Positions 18,538 through 27,122 of a DNA stretch of 64,000 bases are shown piece after piece. Numbering within the stretch: the stretch's first letter is position 1; each line of letters opens with the position of its first letter. Made by a program: the position numbers and the translations under genes. The notes under the pieces are model-generated. The model was given only the letters and a program-made list of their open reading frames with translations, had not been told where the DNA came from and ran no database searches. The stretch is from Bog-473 sp963726135 (lineage in GTDB: Bacteria > Actinomycetota > Acidimicrobiia > Acidimicrobiales > RAAP-2): contig CAVSBE010000006.1 in NCBI GenBank assembly GCA_963726135.1, forward strand, positions 124,001-188,000. The letters run 5' to 3'.

Positions 18538-19757
18538 CCATGCTCGACGACGACAGCCTCGCCTCCCTCCTCGCCCGCGCCGGTGCGGCCTTCGACGTGC
18601 CCGGCACCGGCGTCGACGACATCCTGGCCCGCGCTACGGGTCAGGTGGTCGGGGTCGATGATGCGGGTGGGGCCGACGATCCGGCCGGTCCCGACGTGCC
18701 GGCGCTCCCCGAACCGGTCAGTGGCGGCAGGGTGCACCGCCTGGTGGCCGTCGCCGGCCGGCACCGCGTGCTCGCGGTGGCCGCCTGCATCGCCGTCGCA
18801 CTGGTGATCACCGGGACCGTCGGCGCGCTGGCGCGCGGCTCCTCCGCCCCGACCGTCACCTCGGGCCTGGCGCACCTCCCCCGCAGCCCCGCGACGCCAT
18901 CCCCCGAGTCGACCACGACGATCCCGAGCGGCGCGGCCGGTGGCGGCTCGCCGCAGTTCAAGAGCGCCCCCCGGGGCATCTTCGGGCCGGCCAACGCGGC
19001 CCAGGGCACGAATGCGGCTCCCTCGGTCACGACACCGACCGCGCCCAACCTGCCTGGTGGCGCCGTCGGCCAGTCCGCCAAGATCGAGCAGACCGGGACC
19101 CTGGGGCTCGCAGTTGGCCGCGGCCATCTGGCGAGGGCGATGACCCAGCTGACCGCTCTGGCCGGTGCGTACGGCGGCTTCGTGGCCAACTCGCAGACCC
19201 AGTCCGGTGCGGGCACGGGTGGGGCGCCGTACGGCAGCGTCACCCTCCAGGTGCCGGTGGACAGCTTCTCGGCGGTGCTGAGACAGGCACAGGCCCTCGG
19301 CAAGACGTCGGGCCTCACGACGAAGGCCACCGACGTCACCGTGCAGTACGTCGACCTGCAGTCGCGTATCACGGCGCTGCAGGACAGCCGCCAGCAGTAC
19401 CTGACCATCCTGGCCAAGGCCACGACGGTGGGCGACGTGCTGGCCGTCCAGGAGCAGCTCGACGGCATCCAGTCGCAGATCGAGCAGCTCCAGGGCCAGT
19501 TGCAGCTGCTCAACAGCGAGACGTCGTACTCGACCCTGACGGTGACGGTCAACGAGGGCACCCCGCCACCGCCACCGGGACCGCTGCCCGGTTCGGGGCT
19601 CGTGCGCGCCTGGCACGACAGCATCGGAGGGTTCGTGGCCGGGGTGGAGGGCGTCGTCCGTCTGGCCGGGCCGGTGCTCTTCGCGCTGCTGTGCCTGGGC
19701 GTGCTGCTCGTGGGCGGGCGCGCCCTGTGGCGCCGCTACCAGCGGCACCGCCTTTAG
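18534..19757 (+). CDS. DUF4349 membrane protein, likely anti-sigma partner
   Basis: The 407-residue protein has a cytosolic N-terminus (about 1-75) and a membrane helix at 79-99 (VLAVAACIAVALVITGTVGA). An extracytoplasmic Pro/Thr/Ala linker leads to a DUF4349 domain with RGHLARAMTQLTALAGAYGG, VTLQVPVDSFSAVLRQAQAL and DVTVQYVDLQSRI. A coiled coil (about 275-330, rich in Gln) and a C-terminal helix (about 372-393) complete it. DUF4349 proteins often accompany ECF sigma factors or act as membrane lipoprotein-like sensors. The ATGA overlap with the sigma gene makes co-expression, and a role as the sigma regulator, likely; no classical zinc anti-sigma motif is present in the N-terminus. Confidence 0.85.
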   Translation: MTMLDDDSLASLLARAGAAFDVPGTGVDDILARATGQVVGVDDAGGADDPAGPDVPALPEPVSGGRVHRLVAVAGRHRVLAVAACIAVALVITGTVGALARGSSAPTVTSGLAHLPRSPATPSPESTTTIPSGAAGGGSPQFKSAPRGIFGPANAAQGTNAAPSVTTPTAPNLPGGAVGQSAKIEQTGTLGLAVGRGHLARAMTQLTALAGAYGGFVANSQTQSGAGTGGAPYGSVTLQVPVDSFSAVLRQAQALGKTSGLTTKATDVTVQYVDLQSRITALQDSRQQYLTILAKATTVGDVLAVQEQLDGIQSQIEQLQGQLQLLNSETSYSTLTVTVNEGTPPPPPGPLPGSGLVRAWHDSIGGFVAGVEGVVRLAGPVLFALLCLGVLLVGGRALWRRYQRHRL

Positions 19758-19760
19758 GGT

Positions 19761-21215
19761 TCAGCGACCGATCGCCGCCGCCAACGGGATCCCGGGCATG
19801 GTCACGACGCCGATGCCGCCCGACGGGTTCGCGCTCTCGCTGACGGCCACCGTTCCGGCGGCCCGCACGAACACGGGGTTGAGCCCCGCATTAGAGAGCA
19901 CAGAGCCCGTCATGGAGCCTGGGCCGAGGGTGCCGGTGACGATCTGCTTGTCGCCCGAGGACGTGACGGCGTACGCGTCGTAGTGCGCCGCGGTGGTCGC
20001 GGTGTTGACCAATCCCAGGTACGCGGCGCTGGCGCCACTCACCGCGGGGTTCGCGCTCGTACCGGGCGGCGGCACCACCCACGTCCCGCTCGGCGACACC
20101 GTACTCCGGCGGTCGACGGCCATGGCCATACCGGCCTGGGGCGCCGAGGTACCCCCCGGCAACGTGACCGTTCGCCCGACGACCACACCGGTGCCCCCCG
20201 TGGCGTCGATGACGGCGGAGTAGGTCTCGTCGCGAGGGATACGCGTCTGGGCGCTCGTGGCCAGGACCCATGTGGAGCCAGCTGCGACCGTGGCGGTCAG
20301 CGGGGCCAACGGGGCGGACGGCAGGCGCAGCCGAACCGTCACGTGTTCCGCGCCGGTCCCGGGGTTGAAGACGTCGATCTCGGAGGGACCACCCACCTCT
20401 TGGGCCTGGGGGATCGCCCATTGCGACTCGGGATACGCCGCGCCCGGCACGAGGGCCAGACCGGCGGAGGACCCGGCGAAGACCTGTACCTCGGACGCCA
20501 CGATGCGCCCCGTCCGGGTGGACACCACGGTGCTCACCGTCGACACGTTCTGCACCTCGGACGCCACGTCCTCCACCTGAACCTGCCCCGACTGCAGCAC
20601 GATCCCCTGGTAGTTGATCGGATGGACCGCGCCCGACGGCGTCATGAAGCTGAGATCGACCACGACAGGCGTCGACGTGGGGTTGAGGAGCGAGACGTAC
20701 AGCCCGTCGGCATGCGCGGTCGTCCCGCCCGGGAAGTACCAGGAGGCCGAGGTGGTGCTCTGGCACGGCGCCTGGGACCAGCCCGAGGAGCCGTGCACCG
20801 CTTGCGTGACGGCGACGCCGCCGCCGGAGACCGACACGATCTCGGACTCCCAGGAGCCCGACGACAACGCCGGGATGGTCGGTGCCGTCACGCCGCCGGC
20901 GGGGACGGCGACGACGGTGCGCTCGGAGGAGCCCCCGTCGGTCACCGCCATGATCGTCACCGACGCCGGCGCAGCCGAGGTGTTGGTGAGGACGAGGAAC
21001 CCCGGCGACACGCCCGACGCGGTGGACTGACCGGTGCAGTACCAGGCGGACGACTCCGCATCCGGCGCGGGGACCAGCACGCTCGGCGCCGCCGGCACGC
21101 CGAGCGGTGCCGCTGTCCCCCGGGTCCCGGCCGCGATGCCCACGCCCGCGATCACGACCACGACGAGGGCGAGCACGCGCCACCGGCGCTCCCGGCTGAG
21201 GTGGGCGGGGCTCAC
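19761..21215 (-). CDS. DUF5719-family exported protein
   Basis: GTG 21215 overlaps the stop of the upstream glycosyltransferase (GTGA), giving 484 residues. An N-terminal hydrophobic segment (WRVLALVVVVIAGVGIAAG) acts as signal or anchor. The rest is a Ser/Thr/Val-rich, probably beta-sandwich ectodomain with recurring phrases such as AWYCTGQS, SPGFLVLTNTSAAPASVTIM, SSASWYFPGGT-like and YLGLVNTATT. These phrases are typical of the actinobacterial DUF5719 family, which is usually encoded directly after a large membrane glycosyltransferase. The function is unknown; a partner role in glycan assembly outside the membrane is inferred from this fixed neighbourhood. It ends three bases from the convergent DUF4349 gene. 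Confidence 0.8.
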   Translation of the reverse strand: MSPAHLSRERRWRVLALVVVVIAGVGIAAGTRGTAAPLGVPAAPSVLVPAPDAESSAWYCTGQSTASGVSPGFLVLTNTSAAPASVTIMAVTDGGSSERTVVAVPAGGVTAPTIPALSSGSWESEIVSVSGGGVAVTQAVHGSSGWSQAPCQSTTSASWYFPGGTTAHADGLYVSLLNPTSTPVVVDLSFMTPSGAVHPINYQGIVLQSGQVQVEDVASEVQNVSTVSTVVSTRTGRIVASEVQVFAGSSAGLALVPGAAYPESQWAIPQAQEVGGPSEIDVFNPGTGAEHVTVRLRLPSAPLAPLTATVAAGSTWVLATSAQTRIPRDETYSAVIDATGGTGVVVGRTVTLPGGTSAPQAGMAMAVDRRSTVSPSGTWVVPPPGTSANPAVSGASAAYLGLVNTATTAAHYDAYAVTSSGDKQIVTGTLGPGSMTGSVLSNAGLNPVFVRAAGTVAVSESANPSGGIGVVTMPGIPLAAAIGR

Positions 21216-24200
21216 TCCGCGCTCGTCCGCGCTCGGCCGGCCCGCCGCAGCGGCCGGCCGGCGATGGCGGCCGCCAGAAGCACCCAGGCGGCCAGCTCGA
21301 GCAGGACGCCGGCGGGGCCGAGGGGGAACTGCGAGAGGGCGAGTGACGCCCGCCCCTTGACGGCGCGGTACTGAGCCGCCCAGCCGAACGCCGGGCGCTG
21401 GGGCACCGCGTGGCCGCCGACCGTCAGTGCGAAGCTCCCGGCTGGCGCGTAGCCGGCGTAGAGGGTCCCGGGCGCCACGAGGCCGGTCGCCGGCCCACCT
21501 TTCGAGAGGGCGCTCAGCACCGGCAGCCAGCCCACCACGTCCGCTCCGCTCGGGTACGACCACGTGCGCACGGCGGGCAACGGCGTGGCGCGCTCCGCCG
21601 TTGCAGGCATCTGCTCGCCGTTCTCGAACACCTGGACCCCGACCTCGCCCGGGACCACCTGCAGATCGTCCTGCTGGAGGAGGTCGGTGTTGAGCCCGGG
21701 CGGCGCGGGGGCGCTGACTGACGGCACGACGGTGCCGACCATGGACGGGGCCAGGCCTTCGACGACGACCACGTAGCGCACGCCGGCGGGCGCGAGCAGC
21801 CGCCCGAGGTGCACCGTCCCGCCGGAGACAGCCAGGCGGACGGCATCGGCCACGAGAACGGCCGGCCCCGGGCCGGCCGGGGTGAACACCTGCGCCGAGT
21901 CGGGGAGGTCCTGCGGTGTCAGCGCGTACGCCAGGCCGGGTTCCACCGACCACCCCCCGGCGGGCAGGGCTCTCGGGTCACCGAGCCACAGCACCCTTCC
22001 CACGCCCGTCGTGCTCGGGTGCGACAGGAAGGCCAGCGGCTGCTCCACCCCCTGGGATGGCAGGCCCCAGCGGCCGTCCGCCGCGCCGGCGACCACCGGG
22101 AGGAGGCCGAGTGCCACGAAGACGAGCGCGACGACGCTCACGACCTGGCGCCACCCGAACTCCCGACCGGTCAGGTCGTCCTCGAAGGCGGAGATGCCGA
22201 GGCCCACGCAGGCAGCCACCGCGAGCGCGGCAGGTACCAGGACCACGGACTCGGATGGCGCGAAAGACCCCAGGTCGCCCCGCGACGCCGCGAAAGCCAG
22301 ACCCCACGATGCGCACGCCGTGACCCACAGGCGGGCGGCCCAGGTCAGCTTGACCCCCCGCCCGAGCAGCAGCGGCAGCGCAGCCCCCGCGACCAGGAGC
22401 CACACGGCGGGCGAGCGGGCCGCCGGGCCGATGGCGAAACGGATGACCTCGCCCCAGTTCGGGGCCGACGCACCGGTCACGGGCAGCCCGAAGATCGCGA
22501 CCGCGCCCTTGCCGGCGAGCGCCGTGCCGATCACCCAGGGGGCGGCGAGCACCAGCGCGACCGCCACCGCCTCGGCGGCCACGACGAGGACCCGCCAGCC
22601 CGGGTCGCCGGTCCCGACGAGCAGCGAGCCCACGGTCCAGGCCAGCGCCATGGCGATGCACAGCGGGACGACGGCGGGTGCGAAGCTCGATGCGGCAGCG
22701 ATCAGGGCGCCCAAGATGGCGATCTGGCCCGACAGGCGGCTGCGCCATCTCGCCCCCGGCTCCGTCCGGAACGGCGCGACCCGGGCCGCCTCGGCCAGCC
22801 GGCGGGCGATGAAAGGGAAGGCGGCATAGGCGACGAGGCCGTCCCAGCGGCCCGTGCCCAGGGCTCCGTAGGGCAATGGGAGGCCGAGATAGCAGATGAC
22901 GGCGACGACGCCCGCTCGGGGCGAAACGAGCGGGCGCATGAAACGAGAGACACCCCACGCGCCGAGGGGTATGCAGCCGAGCAGCAGGACCCGCTGCAAC
23001 GTCCCCATGGCGCCGAAGAGCACGGTTCCGGTGATCCCGACGATGCCGAAGGCGGGAGAGGCCGGCGCCGTCGTGCCGACACCCGCCGACTGCCAGCCCG
23101 AGAAGAAGTGGTGCCAGCTCGTCGTCCATGACGGGAGCGGGGCCAACTGGCCGACGAGCGGCAGGGTCCCGAAGAAGAGCTCGCGGGTCCCGATTGCGAG
23201 CACCAGCAGCGCGATCACCATGGCCAGGACGCGTTGGCGTCCCGTGCTCAGGGGTGCCGAGCGGACCTTGCGGCCGAACCGGTCCCGCCCCGCCCGCCGG
23301 CCCAGGTCGTCGAGCTCGTCGAAGTCCGTGTCCTCACTGAAGGCCGACCCGACACTGCCGGTGAGGACCGCGACCTCGGCGCGCTCCTCGGCGCGCTCCG
23401 ACCGCTGTCGCGAGGCGGCTGCCGCGTTGGCCGCGGCAAGACCTTGGTGCGTCAGGCGGCTGAAGTAGCGCGACAGCCGTGCGCTGCCCCGCATCTGGAG
23501 TCGGCGGACCTCGGCGTCAGGGAACAGGCGGTGTTCGGCGAGCTCGCCGCGCAGGAGCGAGATCTCGGTCAGCCGCCGGGCATTCCACCTCCAGGCACCC
23601 GTGACCGCCCGTACCCGGTCGCGGTCGCGGGCCAGGACGGCGACGACGGCCTCCCCCAGGGCCAGCAGCGCCGCCTGTGGCAACACCCGGACGAGGTGGA
23701 TCCGCGTGTAGCACTTCAGCACGGCCCGCAGCTCGTGGCGCCGCTGGAGCATCTGCATGGTGACGGGGCGGCGCCCCTGGGTCTCGGTGCGGACCGCCAG
23801 CGGCGCGAGCCCGCCGGCAACGGATTCGCGGTGTCGGACGCGCGCCTCTGGCGCGACGACGACGCGTGACCCGGCGACCTGGCTCCGCCACGACAGGTCG
23901 AGGTCCTCCCCCATGGCCACGATCCCCGCGTCGAAACCGTTGAGGAGCCGGAAGAGATCGGCCCGCACGAGGATGCACCCACTCGGCGCGACGAAGACGT
24001 CGCGCACGGCGTCGTGCTGGCCGTGGTCCACCTCGCCCTCGACGATGCGGTCGACGACGGCTCCGGTCTTGTCGCAGCTCATCCCGACATGCAAGAGGAT
24101 GGTGGGATCGTCCCAGTTGACGAACTTCGGGGAGACAACGCCGGCGTTGGAGCGGAAGGCTTCCTCGACGAGCTGGTGGACGGCGGCCGGATCGAGCGCC

Positions 24201-24529
24201 ACGTCGTCGTGGCACAACAAGAAGAAGGCGGCACCCTCGACCATGCCCAGCGCCTCGTTGGACGCCGCCGTGTAGGCGGGACGATCCGGGAGGTGGCGGA
24301 CGAACGCGTCGGGCAGGATCCGGCCGACCCGCTCCGTCACGCCGGCGGCGTCGCCGGCGGCGAGCACGAGGACGGAGAGCTCCTCGTAGTCCTGGGTGGC
24401 CAGGGATGAGAGCGCCTCTTCGAACCAGGGCCCGGGCTCGGTCGTCACAACGACGGCGACCACGGCCGGCACTTGGGCGTCCATCAGGGGTGAGAGGCTA
24501 TCCGGTCGGGCATAGTCCCCCTCAGGCAC
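21212..24529 (-). CDS. Large membrane glycosyltransferase (family 2 domain plus multi-pass membrane region)
   Basis: The 1105-residue protein starts at GTG 24529 with GGAGG nine bases upstream; ATG 24484 is an alternative. Residues about 15-260 form a GT2 catalytic domain with AVVVTTEPGPWFEEALSSLA, the metal motif LLCHDDVALDP, VSPKFVNWDDPTILLHVGM and GEDLDLSWR. A basic amphipathic stretch follows. From about residue 430 there are a dozen or more membrane helices with periplasmic loops. It resembles the actinobacterial GT2 proteins encoded next to DUF5719 and WhiB-type genes, thought to build cell-wall glycans. Donor and acceptor are unknown. It is divergent from the small helical protein at 24677. 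Confidence 0.9.
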   Translation of the reverse strand: MPEGDYARPDSLSPLMDAQVPAVVAVVVTTEPGPWFEEALSSLATQDYEELSVLVLAAGDAAGVTERVGRILPDAFVRHLPDRPAYTAASNEALGMVEGAAFFLLCHDDVALDPAAVHQLVEEAFRSNAGVVSPKFVNWDDPTILLHVGMSCDKTGAVVDRIVEGEVDHGQHDAVRDVFVAPSGCILVRADLFRLLNGFDAGIVAMGEDLDLSWRSQVAGSRVVVAPEARVRHRESVAGGLAPLAVRTETQGRRPVTMQMLQRRHELRAVLKCYTRIHLVRVLPQAALLALGEAVVAVLARDRDRVRAVTGAWRWNARRLTEISLLRGELAEHRLFPDAEVRRLQMRGSARLSRYFSRLTHQGLAAANAAAASRQRSERAEERAEVAVLTGSVGSAFSEDTDFDELDDLGRRAGRDRFGRKVRSAPLSTGRQRVLAMVIALLVLAIGTRELFFGTLPLVGQLAPLPSWTTSWHHFFSGWQSAGVGTTAPASPAFGIVGITGTVLFGAMGTLQRVLLLGCIPLGAWGVSRFMRPLVSPRAGVVAVICYLGLPLPYGALGTGRWDGLVAYAAFPFIARRLAEAARVAPFRTEPGARWRSRLSGQIAILGALIAAASSFAPAVVPLCIAMALAWTVGSLLVGTGDPGWRVLVVAAEAVAVALVLAAPWVIGTALAGKGAVAIFGLPVTGASAPNWGEVIRFAIGPAARSPAVWLLVAGAALPLLLGRGVKLTWAARLWVTACASWGLAFAASRGDLGSFAPSESVVLVPAALAVAACVGLGISAFEDDLTGREFGWRQVVSVVALVFVALGLLPVVAGAADGRWGLPSQGVEQPLAFLSHPSTTGVGRVLWLGDPRALPAGGWSVEPGLAYALTPQDLPDSAQVFTPAGPGPAVLVADAVRLAVSGGTVHLGRLLAPAGVRYVVVVEGLAPSMVGTVVPSVSAPAPPGLNTDLLQQDDLQVVPGEVGVQVFENGEQMPATAERATPLPAVRTWSYPSGADVVGWLPVLSALSKGGPATGLVAPGTLYAGYAPAGSFALTVGGHAVPQRPAFGWAAQYRAVKGRASLALSQFPLGPAGVLLELAAWVLLAAAIAGRPLRRAGRARTSAE

Positions 24530-24564
24530 GGAGGGGGGCCTCCAGGCACGGAATTACTCCCCTG

Positions 24565-24594
24565 TTGCTTGCTACTGTTAAACAAACGTGATAC
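24565..24594 (+). promoter_or_regulatory. Candidate promoter for the small helical protein gene
   Basis: TTGCTT (24565-24570) and TGATAC (24589-24594) are 18 bases apart in a stretch unusually rich in A and T for this window. The distance to ATG 24677 leaves a leader of about 75 bases. The region lies between two divergent genes. Confidence 0.4.
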
Positions 24595-24676
24595 AGTTGC
24601 ACGTGAAACGCGGAAGCCGGACGTCGGCGGCCGCGTGCCGATTCTTCAGCGTGAACCGACCAAACAGGAGGCTCCC

Positions 24677-25045
24677 ATGCCGGACGTAACCACCAACATC
24701 AGCTCCCTCTCGAAGGGCGTCACGGACCTCGCCCGCGACGCCGCCTACGTCGCGGTCGGCCTCGGCGTGCTCGGCTACCAGCGGGTCCAGGTCCAGCGGG
24801 TGGAGCTTCAGAACCGGCTGTCCCAGGACCTCGCGCTGGACGAGCGCATCGGTGGCGTCCGCCACGGCGTCGCCAAGGGGATCGCGCAGATCGACGACCT
24901 GGCCGAGTCGGCCGTGCAATTCGTCGAGACGACCTTCTCGCCCATTGAGGAGAAACTGCCCCCGACGGTGACGCAGCTCACTTCGAAGGCCCGGGAGCAG
25001 GCCCGCGAGGTGCGGACCCAAATCCGCCAGCGCGTCAGCGCCTGA
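24677..25045 (+). CDS. Small amphipathic helical protein, function unknown
   Basis: ATG 24677 has a textbook AGGAGG five bases upstream, stronger than most in the window, which suggests high expression. The 122-residue product is almost entirely helical. A short hydrophobic section (DAAYVAVGLGVLGYQRVQVQ) is followed by charged helices (LQNRLSQDLALDERIGG, REQAREVRTQIRQRVSA). It has no signal peptide and no Cys. The pattern loosely recalls heparin-binding hemagglutinin or phasin-like proteins that coat surfaces, but there is no firm match. It stands alone: divergent from the large glycosyltransferase, convergent with the Rmd-like gene. Confidence 0.8.
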   Translation: MPDVTTNISSLSKGVTDLARDAAYVAVGLGVLGYQRVQVQRVELQNRLSQDLALDERIGGVRHGVAKGIAQIDDLAESAVQFVETTFSPIEEKLPPTVTQLTSKAREQAREVRTQIRQRVSA

Positions 25046-25078
25046 GCGCCTCGACGCCACATCTGACGATGTTCGCCG

Positions 25079-25969
25079 TCAGTCCGCTTCCCAGGAGGCC
25101 AGGACGTCGGCGAGCGTCGTCGGGAGCGGGATCGCCGCCCGCCAACCGGTGGCAGCGAGCAGCCGCGCCCCATCGCCGCGCAGCACGGGGACGTCGACCG
25201 GACGCACCAACTCCGGGTCTGTCTCGAGCGTGAGGTCGGCCTGCGCCAGATCGAGGAGCTGCGCGGCCACTTCTGACATCGCGACGTCGTGGCCCGAGCA
25301 CACGTTGTAGACCTCCCCGGCGGCACCCCTCTCGATGAGCAGCCTGTAGGCGACCACGACGTCCCGGACGTCGGTGAAGTCCCGCCGGGTGGTCAGCGTC
25401 CCCACCCGCAAGGACGCGGCGCCTGTCCGCCGCGCTTCCACGATCCGCTTGGCCAGCGCCGGGACGAAGAAGTTGGGCGACTGGCCCGGACCGACGTGGT
25501 TGAACGGCCGCACCACGATGACGGGCTGGCCGTAGCCCCGCCAGGCCTGGAGCGCCACCACTTCGGCCGCCAGCTTGCTCGCCGCATAGGGGCTGGCGGG
25601 GGCGCTGGGGGTATCCTCCCCCAGCGGGAGTTGCGCCGGCCCGACGACGCCGTACACCTCCGCCGAACTGACGACGAGGACGCGGGGACTCGCCGGCAGG
25701 CACCGGGCCGCCGCCAGGATCTCGGCCGTCCCGAGGACATTGACCCGCAGCACCTGGCTCGGGTTCTCCCAACTCTCGCCCACGTGCGTCATAGCGGCCA
25801 GGTGGTATACGGCATCGGGCCCGATGTCGGTCATGACGTGGCGAACGGCCGCACCGTCCGCCACGTCCGTCTCGATGTCGATGACCACGACGTCGTCGCC
25901 GCAGTCCCGGAGGTGCGCGGCCAGCCACTGGCCCACGAAGCCCTTCCCGCCCGTGATCAGCGCGCGCAT
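25079..25969 (-). CDS. Extended SDR, GDP-4-keto-6-deoxymannose reductase-like (Rmd)
   Basis: The 296-residue NAD(P)-binding protein opens with MRALITGGKGFVGQWLAAHL (GxxGxxG). The catalytic Ser is in VVSSAEVYG and the YxxxK motif in SPYAASKLAAE. The segment RPFNHVGPGQSPNFFVPALA is characteristic of GDP-6-deoxy-4-keto-mannose reductases, which make GDP-rhamnose, rather than of the 4,6-dehydratase. No GDP-mannose dehydratase gene is present in this window, so a dehydratase must lie elsewhere or the substrate differs. It is the last gene of a six-gene minus-strand operon, 10 bases after a glycosyltransferase, so a role in supplying a deoxysugar to those transferases is likely. Confidence 0.82.
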   Translation of the reverse strand: MRALITGGKGFVGQWLAAHLRDCGDDVVVIDIETDVADGAAVRHVMTDIGPDAVYHLAAMTHVGESWENPSQVLRVNVLGTAEILAAARCLPASPRVLVVSSAEVYGVVGPAQLPLGEDTPSAPASPYAASKLAAEVVALQAWRGYGQPVIVVRPFNHVGPGQSPNFFVPALAKRIVEARRTGAASLRVGTLTTRRDFTDVRDVVVAYRLLIERGAAGEVYNVCSGHDVAMSEVAAQLLDLAQADLTLETDPELVRPVDVPVLRGDGARLLAATGWRAAIPLPTTLADVLASWEAD

Positions 25970-25979
25970 GCGCGGAACC

Positions 25980-27122
25980 CTACTGCGAGGCCGCCCGAGC
26001 CACCGCATAGGCCTGGAGGTGCCGCGCCACGCTCGCCTCCCACGTCTTCTCAGCGGCGACTGCGATACCCCGGGCCTGCCGCTCCGTCGCGTGGCCCTCC
26101 TCGAGCATCGCCCCGAGCGCGCCCGCCAACGCGCCGACGTCCCCCGGTGGCACCAGCAGTGCCGCTCCGCCGGCGACCTCGGCCATGGCCGTGCCCTCCG
26201 TCGTGACGAGCGGCGCGCCGCAGGCCAGGGCCTCAAGTGCGGGCAACCCGAATCCCTCCTCGAGCGCGGGGTAGGCCACCACCGACGCCCGACGGAGCAG
26301 CGCCGGCACGGCCTGGTCGGTGAGGTAGCCGGTGCGGACGATCCGCTCCCGGTGGTGGGCCGACGCCAGCGCCCGCTCGGTCTCGCCCATCCCCCAGCCG
26401 GTCTGGCCCCCGAGCACGAGCACGGCATCGGGGTTCGTCTCGGCCACCAGGTCGAAGGCGGCGACGAGGGGAGCAACTCCCTTGCGTGGCTCGAGAGTGC
26501 CGACGAAGACCACCAACGGTGCATCGGACGGAAGTCCCAGGGAGCCGACGACGGCCCGGTCCGCACCCTCGGCGGGCTCGGTGGGCGCGAACCGCGCGTG
26601 GTCGACCCCGTGTGGCGCGACGACCACCGGCGAGCGCACCTCGCACGACTCCTGGAGCCGGTCGGCCGTGACCTGGCTGACGCAGACGAGCACGCCGGCC
26701 CTGAGCGCCGCACGGCGGATCGCACGGCGGAAGAAGGCGGCCTTCGAGCGGTGGTGCCACTCAGGGTGGTCGAAGAACGTGCAATCGTGGATGGTCACGG
26801 CGCACGGGACCGGCGACCTCGCCGGCATGGTGTAGTGCGGCCCGTGATGCACCTGCGCCCCGAGGGAACGGAGCACGGACGAGAGGCCGACCTGCTCGAA
26901 CGCCAGGCGCCCGGGCCGCGAGGACGGAACGGCCGCACGCACCGCGGCGCCCCCGGCCAACGTGTGCCACCGCTCCTCGTCGCCGTGACGCGCCACGAGC
27001 GTGACCTCGACGTCGTCGCGCCGGGCGAGACCGGTGGCGAGGGCGATGGTGTAGTACCCGGCACCACCGGGACGCGCCGGGACGGCCGAGACATCGAGTG
27101 TCAGGGTGAACGGATCGGTCAC
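25980..27122 (-). CDS. Glycosyltransferase, GT4 family (third of three)
   Basis: The 380-residue GT-B enzyme transfers a sugar from a nucleotide donor with retention. Its N-terminal half holds LDVSAVPARPGGAGYYTIAL and CAVTIHDCTFFDHPEWHH. The C-terminal half holds the donor-binding signature VFVGTLEPRKGVAPLVAAF and YPALEEGFGLPALEALACGA, with the E-x7-E motif. GTG 27122 overlaps the stop of the preceding glycosyltransferase by four bases. The three GT4 enzymes of this operon share the phrases LEPRK or AEPRK and EGFGxPxLxAM/A. They probably arose by duplication and may act in succession on one oligosaccharide. Confidence 0.9.
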   Translation of the reverse strand: MTDPFTLTLDVSAVPARPGGAGYYTIALATGLARRDDVEVTLVARHGDEERWHTLAGGAAVRAAVPSSRPGRLAFEQVGLSSVLRSLGAQVHHGPHYTMPARSPVPCAVTIHDCTFFDHPEWHHRSKAAFFRRAIRRAALRAGVLVCVSQVTADRLQESCEVRSPVVVAPHGVDHARFAPTEPAEGADRAVVGSLGLPSDAPLVVFVGTLEPRKGVAPLVAAFDLVAETNPDAVLVLGGQTGWGMGETERALASAHHRERIVRTGYLTDQAVPALLRRASVVAYPALEEGFGLPALEALACGAPLVTTEGTAMAEVAGGAALLVPPGDVGALAGALGAMLEEGHATERQARGIAVAAEKTWEASVARHLQAYAVARAASQ

